The notes below the pieces were generated by a model. That model saw only the letters and a program-made list of their open reading frames with translations. It was not told the origin of the DNA and ran no database searches. Source: an uncultured Phycisphaerales bacterium (lineage in GTDB: Bacteria > Planctomycetota > Phycisphaerae > Phycisphaerales > SM1A02). Taken from it: a stretch of 64,000 bases of DNA. A program made the translations under genes and the position numbers. Location of the stretch: the NCBI GenBank assembly GCA_905480395.1, contig CAJQQE010000013.1, forward strand, positions 1 through 64,000, written 5' to 3'. This document shows positions 34,601 through 43,121 of this stretch, one piece after another; the first letter of the stretch is position 1; each line of letters starts with the position of its first letter.

Positions 34601-36923
34601 GGAGGTACTCACCTAAGTAACTCGCCACCACCACGTCGAAATCTTGGGGCGAATAGTCCAGCCCGATTTCCCGCTCAACGTTGATTCGAGCCAGTGCTCT
34701 CGCACGATCGAGATAACTCGAGGATTCGCTTTCCAAAATCATGGTGGCGATTGTGTCGCCCGGGTTTACTTCGCGAAGTTTTTCAGCGAAGTTCCGAAGG
34801 CCCTCTTGATCATTTGTCTGCTCAGAAATTCCGATCAACCTTCTCAGCGCTTGGACTCGCACTCCTCGATCTACGGCTGGATCAGCGAGGGGTCTGTCGA
34901 CGATCGATCTGAGGATTCTCTGTCGCTCGGCGAGATCACCGGAAGCCAGCGCTACGGAGTCCTCCGCCAAGAATTCCATCCCGGCGAGTGAAGAACCTGA
35001 TCCAGATTCCACTTGGCTTTCAATCGCGGCCAATATTTTTTCTAGGGAGCCGAGTCTTTCTGCGTCACCCCGCTCAGTTGCGATCTCCTGCGCCCGCACG
35101 GCGAACCGCCGTGACTCTTCAAGTCGACCCGCACTCATGAGATCTTGCGCATACGACTGAAGAAAACCGGCGTCGAGCCACAATGCGGGATTCCGATCGG
35201 CGTAACGCTTCTTGATACCAGTTGCCACGCCAAATTGGTCCGTCTTTCGATTCGCAACCATGGCGGCTTCGAGCTCGTTTGGGCTAAAACTCGTCTCATT
35301 CTCGATACCCAGAGAAACCAACTGGTTGTAGGCGGTGACCGCTTTGGCGAACGCTCCTGTCGCTTCCGCCATTCGACCGCGGGCTGAGAGATCTTCGCCC
35401 CGCAAAGACTCAACGATCAGTATTGCCTTGTTAACTTCGGATCTGTTCTGGTCCTCGAATTCCAAACGATACGCGACAAGGGCGGCCTCAACTTCTTCAA
35501 ACGACAAATCACGCTCTTCCGCCGCTAGACTTTCGCGACTGTTTCGGTGCATTTCGATTGCCTCACCAAGCACGACCTTCCGGGCGATCCTCTGCATATT
35601 CCGAAAGTAAACTTCATTCAAACTAACTTTTGATGCGAATGATCCGTCGCTTTTCTTTGGACCACCCATCGGGCCACGTTCGATCGCAATAATCTCTTGA
35701 GACAACGCGAGACGATCAGCTCTTTTCTTCGCGAGTCGGATCTCTGCCGGCGAGGGCGACCCCTCGACGAATTGCCCGTCCTCGACAAGCTTTTCTAACG
35801 CGAGCCGATCGAGTTCCGCCTCCTGCTGTGACACAATGGCCAAGGTGTCCAGGCGATTGGCCTTGCCTCGAAAATCGTCGGGATCGGTTGCATAAATCGC
35901 ATTCGACAATGCGATGATTCCGTCTCGGAGTTCACGATCGCAGGCCACCGCGAGTTCCGGGTCTCGCGAATTCAACCAAGTTTTTTGATGGTTCACGATG
36001 AAGATTCTCTGCAGAAGCTCGAATCGCTCCCGCTCGGATTCCACCGGCGATGCTGCGGCCGCATCTCTAATGGCTTGAACCAGCGCCGCGATCTTTTGTG
36101 GATCCGGCGCCTCGACGCCGCGGCCCTCGATGTCTCGATCCCGCAAACCCATTCTTGCGATGCGAAGATTCCGCTCAAGTTCGATGGCGTCGAATTCCCA
36201 AGCCGGACCGGCCGCTTCGCGGGCTGCGGCAAGCGATTCGTTGAACGGCTTGGTGGCGGCGGCGATCTTTAAAGAGCTCGTACTCTGCCCGAACGCCTGC
36301 TCGAGGTCGCCACGAAGGACCCCGTACTGATTTCGAATATTGGTGGGGTCGAGCTGGATCGCTTGCTCCAGATCATCCCGCGTTGCTTCCCATTCATTCG
36401 GGGAGAGTTTAGAGGCATTGGCCCAATCACCTTCGAGAAGCACTCCCTCGAGCCGAGCCTTAGTGTCATCACTCAGCCCCTCAAGATTGACGAGGGTTGT
36501 GACCAATTGATCGCGACGACCGATCCCCTGCATGACCGGAATGATCTGTTCGCGGATCGTCGTATCCCGCTCGACCGATTCGGGCGCATAGATGGCCTTG
36601 TTGGCAAAGAGAACGAGGATCTGATTCTGCCGATCTCTGGCCTCGATGTCGGTCTTCGGAACGATGGACTGCACCGCCGCGATGGACTTATCAATCGGCC
36701 GATAGTCGGCAGTCTGATACGGGTCCTTACCGAAGGCGCGGAAGTAGGACTTCGACGCTCGGTCATATTGTCCATTGGCCATGTAGCCATCACCCGTCGT
36801 GATGTGCTTGATCGGATCGTTCCGATAGATCACCAATGCGATGACCGTCGCCGAGACGAGGAATACCGCCGCCACGCCGAGGATGATGGCGAGGAACTTG
36901 ATGTTGAGTTTTTGCTTGGCCAT
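31611..36923 (-). CDS. Giant membrane-anchored TPR-repeat protein
   Basis: A 1770-residue protein with one N-terminal membrane anchor (about residues 9-33) and then helical repeats to the end. Clear TPR-like units occur near the start (GDGYMANGQYDRASKSYFRAF), in the middle (LGRRRANLAV-type helices are not clear-cut) and especially in the last 450 residues (ALFSKAYEMTEQPGF-like units, then LERALELENISEGGRYAAY, NLAYAIFKCGRDLKKALEL, KIALKISPTNSDYRIGIANAF). Exosortase/exopolysaccharide loci often encode a large TPR protein (PrsT). This one sits in that position but is much longer than I would expect. It probably scaffolds the envelope assembly machinery; partners are unknown. Confidence 0.82.
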   Translation of the reverse strand: MAKQKLNIKFLAIILGVAAVFLVSATVIALVIYRNDPIKHITTGDGYMANGQYDRASKSYFRAFGKDPYQTADYRPIDKSIAAVQSIVPKTDIEARDRQNQILVLFANKAIYAPESVERDTTIREQIIPVMQGIGRRDQLVTTLVNLEGLSDDTKARLEGVLLEGDWANASKLSPNEWEATRDDLEQAIQLDPTNIRNQYGVLRGDLEQAFGQSTSSLKIAAATKPFNESLAAAREAAGPAWEFDAIELERNLRIARMGLRDRDIEGRGVEAPDPQKIAALVQAIRDAAAASPVESERERFELLQRIFIVNHQKTWLNSRDPELAVACDRELRDGIIALSNAIYATDPDDFRGKANRLDTLAIVSQQEAELDRLALEKLVEDGQFVEGSPSPAEIRLAKKRADRLALSQEIIAIERGPMGGPKKSDGSFASKVSLNEVYFRNMQRIARKVVLGEAIEMHRNSRESLAAEERDLSFEEVEAALVAYRLEFEDQNRSEVNKAILIVESLRGEDLSARGRMAEATGAFAKAVTAYNQLVSLGIENETSFSPNELEAAMVANRKTDQFGVATGIKKRYADRNPALWLDAGFLQSYAQDLMSAGRLEESRRFAVRAQEIATERGDAERLGSLEKILAAIESQVESGSGSSLAGMEFLAEDSVALASGDLAERQRILRSIVDRPLADPAVDRGVRVQALRRLIGISEQTNDQEGLRNFAEKLREVNPGDTIATMILESESSSYLDRARALARINVEREIGLDYSPQDFDVVVASYLGEYLRASRLTPLGKENVSDDFMAERDAIRTEAERLNESILAIPDDQKLPSTLRHVIRRAIGNEQRDTEQARAWIEILRSREGESEFTVQSQIVLYRMTGEQDKALELAERACNEMGLGTTEIRFAYGLLLGMRNDRVGALRQWNLANEQSPRDLRVAAALSDLLASMGETSQSLEILRRANLAVGASDAAFRERWLAAEQTAGNSLTIINERGRVFAANPGDISNAIALAQALMQSRIDRLDITEEVKDLKTGEMVAKPSYTEREWARLNASEKNSRITMKARERSEEAGVVLKKLRAFDDTDPSVIIAISRFQRQAGDQPEASRELQEAIDRLSVMTDEPKNRRALLLLEQGRNLWTQGSRAEAREKFRSSIEFQAEGSVEATALVAEFLTARNEIGEAIPYQEALLARLESAGSARSIIRLVARDLVTAYLAEDQIEKAESRIEEYVDRASANYGEQIVLGRLAFAKATQMWKSFGDRQGAVKQIEETISLADSAASMPDAQAEAPLLRADALQLQLTTMTDPDAMKEVLEEATLSYRRAIAFEQRDWRIRLALVQFLVRNFEYETAVSELEQFIGIRADIPDASIRLASLLDTRLSQGGKAIQVGQAGLNRSPKNLPLINLVATLREKRKEYDKAAALYSKAYEMTEQPGFLAREIRVRMNRIPPDFNSVIKLARSNPRVFAQDPAIAAAYATAVKLSEIQQGRGLNQFEDVYSAFKSRTGENIVKNAADPFMLARARQLQEQTMEVIAFWYPWLFGSQNNESGFDYKEKDAAALADFIEQVSGGSPSLHDLLQLNRAWISAGNDVLAIEALERALELENISEGGRYAAYVRLGTVLLAFENPDCERALDIFNRASALRPQDDLVKNNLAYAIFKCGRDLKKALELSLEAVESRPANASFRDTLARIYLAIGESLDETDSERLEYLRASEQEFKIALKISPTNSDYRIGIANAFLSLGKCGDARTALKTAGDAGPSPTQQDEIDGLAVKLAECERDR

Positions 36924-36936
36924 GGAAGGGTATTCC

Positions 36937-37815
36937 TCAGGAATCGAGCTGCTTGGATATCAAGGGGGGAGAATCTCGGCGGGCCTCGACTTCGACCCAG
37001 TCGGGAAGGCATTGCACGAGTTCGGGGATGAGCGAAGGAAGAACATCTTCGACGATCTCAAGAAACTCAGGAACCAAAGTGTCTTGGCTACGATCGGCGA
37101 TCTTGCTCTGATATGAAAACTGAACTTTGCAGTAGTAGGCGTATTCTTCGGTGGGATCAAACGCCAGATTCTTGACCCCACGGGCCGACGGACTGATCCG
37201 ACCATTGGCGATGAAGAAATATCCGCCGACCTGTCGCCGCTTCGGATCAGCGGCGTTGGGCATGAACTCGACCACCGTCATTTGGTAGTCACCCACGGGG
37301 AGGTATACCTCTTGAACGACCCCGGTCACCGGATCGAGGATCGATAGGGCGTCGTACTGCTCACCAGACGCACGATTGACTGGGACGTCCGATGGCGAGG
37401 CACCATCGATCTCGATTGCGATCGGCTTGACGCCGTCGTAACCCCTCACACGCTCCCAATTTCCGTTGGCCGCCCAGCATCGCTCGGGAATGTGCGGGAC
37501 GTCGTCGATGATTCCGGTGTAGTAGGCAACATGGACATTCAGCATCTCGTCGCGACGCTTGTAGTTTCTCGAGAGGTAGATTGGCGTACCCAATTCCTCG
37601 ACCATCTCTGCCCCATACTGCTGGTCTTCGCCGTGCTGGGACCAGTCCGCGAGACGAGTGGGGATCGAGCTGAGACTCTCTCGAATATCGAGTGGCTTCT
37701 TCCGAAGGTAGATTCCAAGGTTGGCGATCAAGATGGGGAACGCCACCGTCGCAACCACCATCACGATCAGGAGCGAGACATATGCCGTCTTGACTCGCTT
37801 GTGGAAGGAAATCAT
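36937..37815 (-). CDS. EpsI-family exosortase-associated protein
   Basis: A 292-residue protein with one N-terminal membrane segment (about 10-32) and a periplasmic domain. It has VAYYTGIIDDVPHIPERCW with a conserved-type Pro-Glu-x-Cys, then QEVYLPVGDYQMTVVEF. EpsI proteins are encoded beside, or fused to, exosortases and are needed for exopolysaccharide production; their biochemical activity is unclear. The ATG at 37815 overlaps the exosortase stop as ATGA, and the giant TPR gene starts 13 bases after its stop. Confidence 0.82.
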   Translation of the reverse strand: MISFHKRVKTAYVSLLIVMVVATVAFPILIANLGIYLRKKPLDIRESLSSIPTRLADWSQHGEDQQYGAEMVEELGTPIYLSRNYKRRDEMLNVHVAYYTGIIDDVPHIPERCWAANGNWERVRGYDGVKPIAIEIDGASPSDVPVNRASGEQYDALSILDPVTGVVQEVYLPVGDYQMTVVEFMPNAADPKRRQVGGYFFIANGRISPSARGVKNLAFDPTEEYAYYCKVQFSYQSKIADRSQDTLVPEFLEIVEDVLPSLIPELVQCLPDWVEVEARRDSPPLISKQLDS

Positions 37816-38819
37816 GGTCGCCCCCCTTGATCTTGGGGAACAGATTTCTTTGGCGCATCGGGGGTATCGATGACCAAGCGACTGACGAGGTTCATCAATC
37901 CAAGGAAACACATAAAGGCCGGAACCAGCCACACGAAGCCGATGAAGGTATGGAATTGTCCGGAGGAGAAACCCGGATCCCAAAGGCTGAGCACCCCGAG
38001 CGTCCCCACTCGAAGGATGTTCACGATCACCGCCACCGGAACACCCAAACCGATCAGTAGTATTCGCTGCCACCAGAACTTCAGACCGACGTACGCCATG
38101 AGCGTGCCCAACGCCATAAAGGCCACCAGCATCCGCATGCCGGAACAGGCTTCCGCAACGTTCAGCGGAATCGGTTCCAAGGGTGCACCGCTGGCGTCAT
38201 TACCGTTGGGAAAGAGCGTGATCGCGTTTCCGGAGAGATCGACATCCACGCCCATGAGCAGCAACAGGAAGAAGCCACCCCGAGCACTGATGTCCTGCAG
38301 GCGCTCCGTAATGACGTTGAGGATTCCGTCGGTGTAGGTGGTGCTGAATATCACGAGGTAGGCGATCGGGAACCAGAGCAAGCGCATTGGACGCCAACCG
38401 AAAATGGTGAGCACGGTTCCGAAGATCGTGACCCCAATTCCGACGGCACGAGCGTTGTGGTGAATCATCAACCACTTCGGCCCAATGCCGGGCATCGCGG
38501 TCAGATAGAAGGCGAGACCAAAAATGACCAGAAAGACGCCCGACCAGGCCGGTTTGAACGGCTGCATCTTTTGCAGTCGCCCTCGATCGCGATACACGAG
38601 CCACCCCACGATCGCAGGGACCAGCAAGGTATGCCCCCAGTCGTCCGGCGAATCGATGGCATACTCGACCTGAGAGACCAAGAAATACGAGAACGCACCC
38701 GCCAAAACCGCGATCATCACCCCGAGGCCCACGTAGAGCGTCCGCTGCGAAATTTCGACGGTCTCCCTGCCGTCTGGGCCGGTGCTCTTTAAAGGTGCGG
38801 TGGTCATGTCTCTTGCCAT
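37812..38819 (-). CDS. Exosortase (exosortase/archaeosortase family)
   Basis: An integral-membrane cysteine transpeptidase of 335 residues that cleaves and re-anchors proteins with a C-terminal sorting tripartite signal. The catalytic triad is visible: Cys225 in NVAEACSGMRMLVAFMALG, Arg270 in VNILRVGTLGVL and His290 in GQFHTFIGFVW. About eight hydrophobic segments are present. A second start at Met5 (38807) is possible. EpsI overlaps its end. I see no protein with a PEP-CTERM-like C-terminus in the window, so its substrates lie elsewhere. The subtype cannot be decided here. Confidence 0.92.
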   Translation of the reverse strand: MARDMTTAPLKSTGPDGRETVEISQRTLYVGLGVMIAVLAGAFSYFLVSQVEYAIDSPDDWGHTLLVPAIVGWLVYRDRGRLQKMQPFKPAWSGVFLVIFGLAFYLTAMPGIGPKWLMIHHNARAVGIGVTIFGTVLTIFGWRPMRLLWFPIAYLVIFSTTYTDGILNVITERLQDISARGGFFLLLLMGVDVDLSGNAITLFPNGNDASGAPLEPIPLNVAEACSGMRMLVAFMALGTLMAYVGLKFWWQRILLIGLGVPVAVIVNILRVGTLGVLSLWDPGFSSGQFHTFIGFVWLVPAFMCFLGLMNLVSRLVIDTPDAPKKSVPQDQGGRP

Positions 38820-39039
38820 CGGCTCTAGAAGCCTTGAAATTCACTCCAAGCCGCCCGAAGTTGGCGAGCCGATATGGCTCGACGAGTGACGGAAGTACCC
38901 TTCCGCGGTGGTGGCGGGTTCGCTCAGTTGGGAATTTTCTTGGAAGATTTCCTGAGAAAGATCTTTCGTCGAACGCTCGCCGGCTCATCGTCCTGACCGA
39001 GCCGGTCCCAATCACATTCTCATTCTCAAGAACCCCTCA

Positions 39040-39059
39040 GCGCGGCGGCGATGCCGCGC
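39040..39059. terminator. GC-rich hairpin after the Wza-like gene
   Basis: GCGCGGC (39040-39046) pairs with GCCGCGC (39053-39059) across a 6-base loop, 6 bases downstream of the exporter gene stop. There is no T run on the minus strand. It may be a terminator or a transcript-stabilising hairpin, partly separating this gene from the exosortase group. The rest of 38820-39065 holds no gene I can support. Confidence 0.4.
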
Positions 39060-39065
39060 GAACCA

Positions 39066-40589
39066 TCACAAGCCGTTGCCGATATTGGTCGGCGGAGGAC
39101 CGAAGACATCGTTGCCGAAGTTTCGATCCAAAAGAAACCCAAACCCATAGGTGAATCGGAAACCATTTCGAATCACCGCGAGCGGGGCCGCGAAGAAGTT
39201 CGTGCCAATATGGACGTGGTCATCACTCCGCATGAAGATGTCGGGCTCAGCGCGATTCCGAATGGCGGCGAGATTCACTCTCAACGTCGCTTCGCGATCG
39301 GCACTGATCTTCCGAGTGAAGTCCACTCGCTCGGGAATGGCAATCGGATTGAGCCCGCCGGCGGCAGCCACGAGTCGACTCAACGTCAACTTGCCCGCGA
39401 TCGGCAACTGGTAGACGCCAGGACGAATGATCTCTCCGTCGATGTAGACGACGCCAATCTCGGGCGTGTCAATAAACACTCGATCACCGGGTCGGATCAC
39501 CACATTTAGATTGCTATCGCCGCGAGCCAGCGCTTGATAGTCGAGCTCAATGATTCGCGTGGCGTATGGGCTCTGACGTTGCTCAGGAATATTGGCGACC
39601 GACTCCCGATTCGTGTTTGGCCTGATGCTGCCGCCGCTTCGCTCAAGCTCGGCGACTTCCTCGGCGGAGATTCGGACCCACTCCTGCCGATCCTCGTCGA
39701 AGACGAATGCATCACTGTTTGCCTCCTGGGAGGACGCGCTGCGGACTCGATCCGTCCCGGGGACCGCGAAGGGGCGATCTTCGACCGACACACCCTTGAG
39801 ATCGTCCACATCAACCGGCGGCTCATCGGACTGTCGCATGGCCGAGGGGCTCACGGCATCGCCGCCCAAGGCGTCGATGAGGGCATCGATGTCTGACAAG
39901 TCCTCTTCGCCAGTTCCGTCACTCGTGCCCGTGGTCGACGCGCCACCGCGTTCGTATTCCGGTCGGACCGCTTCATCGATCGCAACCTCGCGGATAATCA
40001 TGATCTTCTGCGTCGTGCTGGCCGTGCCGCCCGCGAGCGAGAGGGCGTCCATGATGCGGAAATCCGGCCTGGTGAGGGCATAAATGCCGGTTCCGGCAAC
40101 CGCACCGTAAATCGTGAACTGAAAACTTCGACCGTCTTCGAGAACCACGGTCACCAACGGATCGGAGATGAGCCCGGTCAGCCGCTTGATGATGTCTTCC
40201 TGAAGTTCATCAACGGTCAGCGCCGCAGCCTGAATATCACCAAGGGTCGGAAGACGGATGGAACCCGCCTGGTCGATCACCCGCACCGAGACGTCGGTCT
40301 GATTGGCCGCGACCAGCTCGTAGATCTCAACTCGAACGACGTCGCCAGGAGCCAGGCGATACACCAACTCATTGGGTACCAAGTCCTCTGCGGTCGGCTC
40401 TGTGACATCCGGGGTAAATCCTGTTTCCCGCTCAATAACGTCGATTCGGCTGAGAATCGGCATCGATGAAGGCGTACTCTCGTAGTAGCCGGTGACACTG
40501 GGATTGAAGAACGAGTCGATTTCGCAACCGTTCATGCAGAAAGCGGACATCATCGCAAAAAGCGACAAGACGGTTGTTCGCATGATCAT
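39066..40589 (-). CDS. Polysaccharide export lipoprotein, Wza-like
   Basis: A 507-residue outer-membrane exporter. The N-terminus (MIMRTTVLSLFAMMSAFCMNGC) looks like a lipoprotein signal with Cys as the first mature residue; ATG 40589 or 40583 both fit. The poly-export domain begins YRLAPGDVVRVEIYE. Two SLBB-type modules follow (YGAVAGTGIYALTRPDF; YIDGEIIRPGVYQLPIAG), separated by a long acidic, low-complexity insertion (about residues 205-330) not usual for Wza. With the Wzc-like protein it would form the export channel of the locus. It is the first gene in this direction. Confidence 0.88.
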   Translation of the reverse strand: MIMRTTVLSLFAMMSAFCMNGCEIDSFFNPSVTGYYESTPSSMPILSRIDVIERETGFTPDVTEPTAEDLVPNELVYRLAPGDVVRVEIYELVAANQTDVSVRVIDQAGSIRLPTLGDIQAAALTVDELQEDIIKRLTGLISDPLVTVVLEDGRSFQFTIYGAVAGTGIYALTRPDFRIMDALSLAGGTASTTQKIMIIREVAIDEAVRPEYERGGASTTGTSDGTGEEDLSDIDALIDALGGDAVSPSAMRQSDEPPVDVDDLKGVSVEDRPFAVPGTDRVRSASSQEANSDAFVFDEDRQEWVRISAEEVAELERSGGSIRPNTNRESVANIPEQRQSPYATRIIELDYQALARGDSNLNVVIRPGDRVFIDTPEIGVVYIDGEIIRPGVYQLPIAGKLTLSRLVAAAGGLNPIAIPERVDFTRKISADREATLRVNLAAIRNRAEPDIFMRSDDHVHIGTNFFAAPLAVIRNGFRFTYGFGFLLDRNFGNDVFGPPPTNIGNGL

Positions 40590-40755
40590 TCCAGGACTCT
40601 TGTCGTTGGTAAGACTTCGCACGCCGGACTCCGTACCTACCCCGTAGGGCGCGAGATGAGCAGCACCGCCACTTGCGGAACACACCCGGGTCGTCCGATT
40701 CATCGGCGACCAGAGCATGCGGCATTGAGGAAAGACCGATGATTCTCAACCGTTG

Positions 40756-41700
40756 TCAGGTGGAGAGGGCCGGGACCAGGCCGCGTTCAAGGACTGCCAT
40801 TCGCGCTGACACGCCTCTGGCGACCTGTTCGAGGACCAGGCAACGCGCAAGATCTGCGGCCACTTCGTCATCCAGTTCGACCCCGCGGTTGATTGGTCCC
40901 GGGTGAAGAACCGGAACCCCCTCCGGTAGTCGCGAAGCCCGGGTCGACGTCATCCCGAAGGCGGCTCGATAGTCGGAGGCGACCGATTTTCCGGCACTTC
41001 GCTCCAACTGAATCCGAAGCATCATGATGGCATCCGCGGTCTCTAGGACGGCGTCTAGGTCATGCGCCACTTCGATTTGCGGTGCACATTCGGCAAAGAC
41101 CCAAGGGACCAGCGGTGGCGGACCAACCAGAACCACGGTGGCACCAAGGGTGGTGAGTGCGTGGATGTTGGAACGAGCCACCCTGCTGTTGAGGATGTCG
41201 CCGACGATCAAGATCCGCTTCCCCTTGAGGGAACCGAGATGAGACCTCAAGGTCGATGCATCGAGCAGACCTTGCGTTGGATGCTCGTGACGACCGTCTC
41301 CGGCGTTGATCGTGGGGACACCGGTGACTCTGGCCACGAGCGCTGCACCCCCGGAGAGCGGCGTGCGGACCACCAAGGCTTGCATGCCCATCGCCGCGAT
41401 GTTGGCGGCGGTATCCGACAGCGACTCGCCTTTGCCGACGCTCGAACCCTGCCCCGTGAGGACGACCGGTTGATGACCAAGCCGATGAACGGCGGTCTCA
41501 AAGCTGCAGCGGGTTCGAGTTGAATTCTCGAGGAACAGAAGGCCAACCACCGCCCCCGAGTCAGTCCTTGGTAGTTGGGCGACGCCTCGGACGACCGGAA
41601 GGAGCGATTCCGTCCGGTCAAGGAGACTCGTCAACGTCCCCGCATCGAGGCCTCGGAGGGTCAGCAGTGAGCGGTTCGGGTCGGTCATTCGGGGTCGCAT
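40756..41700 (-). CDS. pyrB: Aspartate carbamoyltransferase catalytic subunit
   Basis: PyrB condenses carbamoyl phosphate and aspartate, the first committed step of pyrimidine synthesis. The 314-residue protein carries the carbamoyl-phosphate motif (ENSTRTRCSFE), the lysine loop (SVGKGESLSDT), HPTQGLLDA and the aspartate-binding VLHPGPINRGVE. These separate it from ornithine carbamoyltransferase. Start ATG 41700; Met5 is an alternative. pyrC and a regulatory subunit are not seen here. Confidence 0.95.
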   Translation of the reverse strand: MRPRMTDPNRSLLTLRGLDAGTLTSLLDRTESLLPVVRGVAQLPRTDSGAVVGLLFLENSTRTRCSFETAVHRLGHQPVVLTGQGSSVGKGESLSDTAANIAAMGMQALVVRTPLSGGAALVARVTGVPTINAGDGRHEHPTQGLLDASTLRSHLGSLKGKRILIVGDILNSRVARSNIHALTTLGATVVLVGPPPLVPWVFAECAPQIEVAHDLDAVLETADAIMMLRIQLERSAGKSVASDYRAAFGMTSTRASRLPEGVPVLHPGPINRGVELDDEVAADLARCLVLEQVARGVSARMAVLERGLVPALST

Positions 41701-41733
41701 GTTACCAGCCCCCGCCCGCCGACCTCGGCTTGA

Positions 41734-42945
41734 TCATCCACGTTCCAACGTACTTCGAGGGACCAGCTGAAACTGGATGGACCGCTCCGTTTCACGCCGC
41801 GTCCCAGGCTCCCGAATACGGATCTTGAGCATGTAGAGGGCGGAAGAGAGATCCTCCGCAGGAATCGTGTACCGGATGAGAAGGTAGTTGTCGTCGACCG
41901 GATACGCCCTCTTGATCTCCTGGCGTTCCCACTTTGTTTGGTGGGGAATGGACTGATCGGCGATCTGATTCAATTCCAGCTGCCACTCGACGGCCCATCC
42001 CCACTGGCCCCCATCCACCTCCGACCAGTGTTCGCCATCCAAGTCGACATAGACGAGGACTTCCTGATCACGGCCGCTCGCAAAGATTCTCGGAAGGAGC
42101 TCGTAGTCACCAGCGCCGCGGACCGTACTACAGAGTTCCGCCACGGCAATGGTGAGTCGCGAGCCCCGTTCCAAACGGCTCAGCAGCGACTCCAATTCAT
42201 CTAAAAGCACCACACGAGTTGGCTCTCCTTGGTCGAGTCGCGTCCGAACCGAAGCAGAGAATGCCGAGACTTCCTCAAGCATCGATGCTTCCGAACCATC
42301 TAAATCCTGCTCTGGGATCGCGAATTCACCGAGCGTGGAAGAGGTCAGCCCCTTCACTCCCAGAAGGGGGAGAATCGACTCCGCAAGGTGATACGGAACG
42401 GGATCGTCGGCCGCGGCAGCCATCTCACGAAGGACCACGGCAATTTTCTCGAGGTCCGGCAGTGATTCCATCGGCGCGACCTCCGCGCGAACGGACACAA
42501 ACTCCGCCGTGATCGGCTCGACGGTCATCTCTTCTGCAGGCCCGTCGCCTTCCCCCGCCTTGGCCCGGATTGGAGGGCCGACTTCAATGTTCGGGGCTCG
42601 GACCGGGCTCCCGAAGACTGACGACGGATCGCTGATCCCATCGGCTAATGAAAGAAGATCTTGCTCGGAGGGAACCGACGCTCCGAACCCATTGCCGGCG
42701 GTTGGCACCGCATCTGCAGGAATCCGAGGAGACGCCTCGGGATCGAGCTCGGCGACCATGGCATCCGACGGTGGCGTCCTGAGGGTGCCAGTGACGCACC
42801 CGCCGATCGACCCAATTGCCAAAATGGACCCGACCAGTCGAATCACGGCCTGGTGATCAAAAACGGCATCTGTGGACGTCGCCGTTGACTTCTTGAATCG
42901 CGCGAATTCGGCGGCATTACTGCCAGCCCGGGTGAACCTCAACAT
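41734..42945 (-). CDS. Predicted lipoprotein of unknown function
   Basis: A 403-residue protein with an unusually long N-terminal stretch before a hydrophobic segment ending in a lipobox (LAIGSIGGC, Cys about 50). A Pro/Ala/Glu-rich region and a predicted alpha/beta C-terminal part follow (GEHWSEVDGGQWGWAVEWQ, RSIQFQLVPRSTLERG). The ATG at 42945 has a strong GGAGG six bases upstream, so the long N-terminus is probably real. No family recognised. It follows holA and a candidate small gene in the same direction, and pyrB starts 33 bases beyond its stop. Confidence 0.74.
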   Translation of the reverse strand: MLRFTRAGSNAAEFARFKKSTATSTDAVFDHQAVIRLVGSILAIGSIGGCVTGTLRTPPSDAMVAELDPEASPRIPADAVPTAGNGFGASVPSEQDLLSLADGISDPSSVFGSPVRAPNIEVGPPIRAKAGEGDGPAEEMTVEPITAEFVSVRAEVAPMESLPDLEKIAVVLREMAAAADDPVPYHLAESILPLLGVKGLTSSTLGEFAIPEQDLDGSEASMLEEVSAFSASVRTRLDQGEPTRVVLLDELESLLSRLERGSRLTIAVAELCSTVRGAGDYELLPRIFASGRDQEVLVYVDLDGEHWSEVDGGQWGWAVEWQLELNQIADQSIPHQTKWERQEIKRAYPVDDNYLLIRYTIPAEDLSSALYMLKIRIREPGTRRETERSIQFQLVPRSTLERG

Positions 42946-43121
42946 AATCGGCCTCCTGCCGCTTGAATGCCCGTGAACCCGTCTGGCTTCCTGCCATTGC
43001 GGGTGATTCTGCTCACGGACCGGATCTGGTCTTCCAAAAAGTTCTCACGCTGCCAAAGAGGGCCGCCTTTCGTTCGGGCGGCGGCGACCGCCTCTTCTAC
43101 GATCTCCGCCGGCCACCACAT
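42939..43121 (-). CDS. Candidate small protein bridging holA and the lipoprotein gene
   Basis: A 60-residue frame (MWWPAEIVEEAVAAARTKGG...) that overlaps the holA end by 25 bases and the lipoprotein start by 7, filling an otherwise empty gap. Third positions are moderately GC-rich and the sequence reads as a helical, charged protein. No ribosome-binding site precedes it, so it would depend on coupling to holA. The overlap with the neighbouring GGAGG site limits its last codons. I recognise no homologue. Confidence 0.33.
   Translation of the reverse strand: MWWPAEIVEEAVAAARTKGGPLWQRENFLEDQIRSVSRITRNGRKPDGFTGIQAAGGRLC

Noticed and set aside
31611-40589. A PEP-CTERM-type sorting substrate within the exosortase locus
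   Set aside because: No protein here ends with a short motif, hydrophobic helix and basic cluster; the C-termini are soluble or repeat-like.
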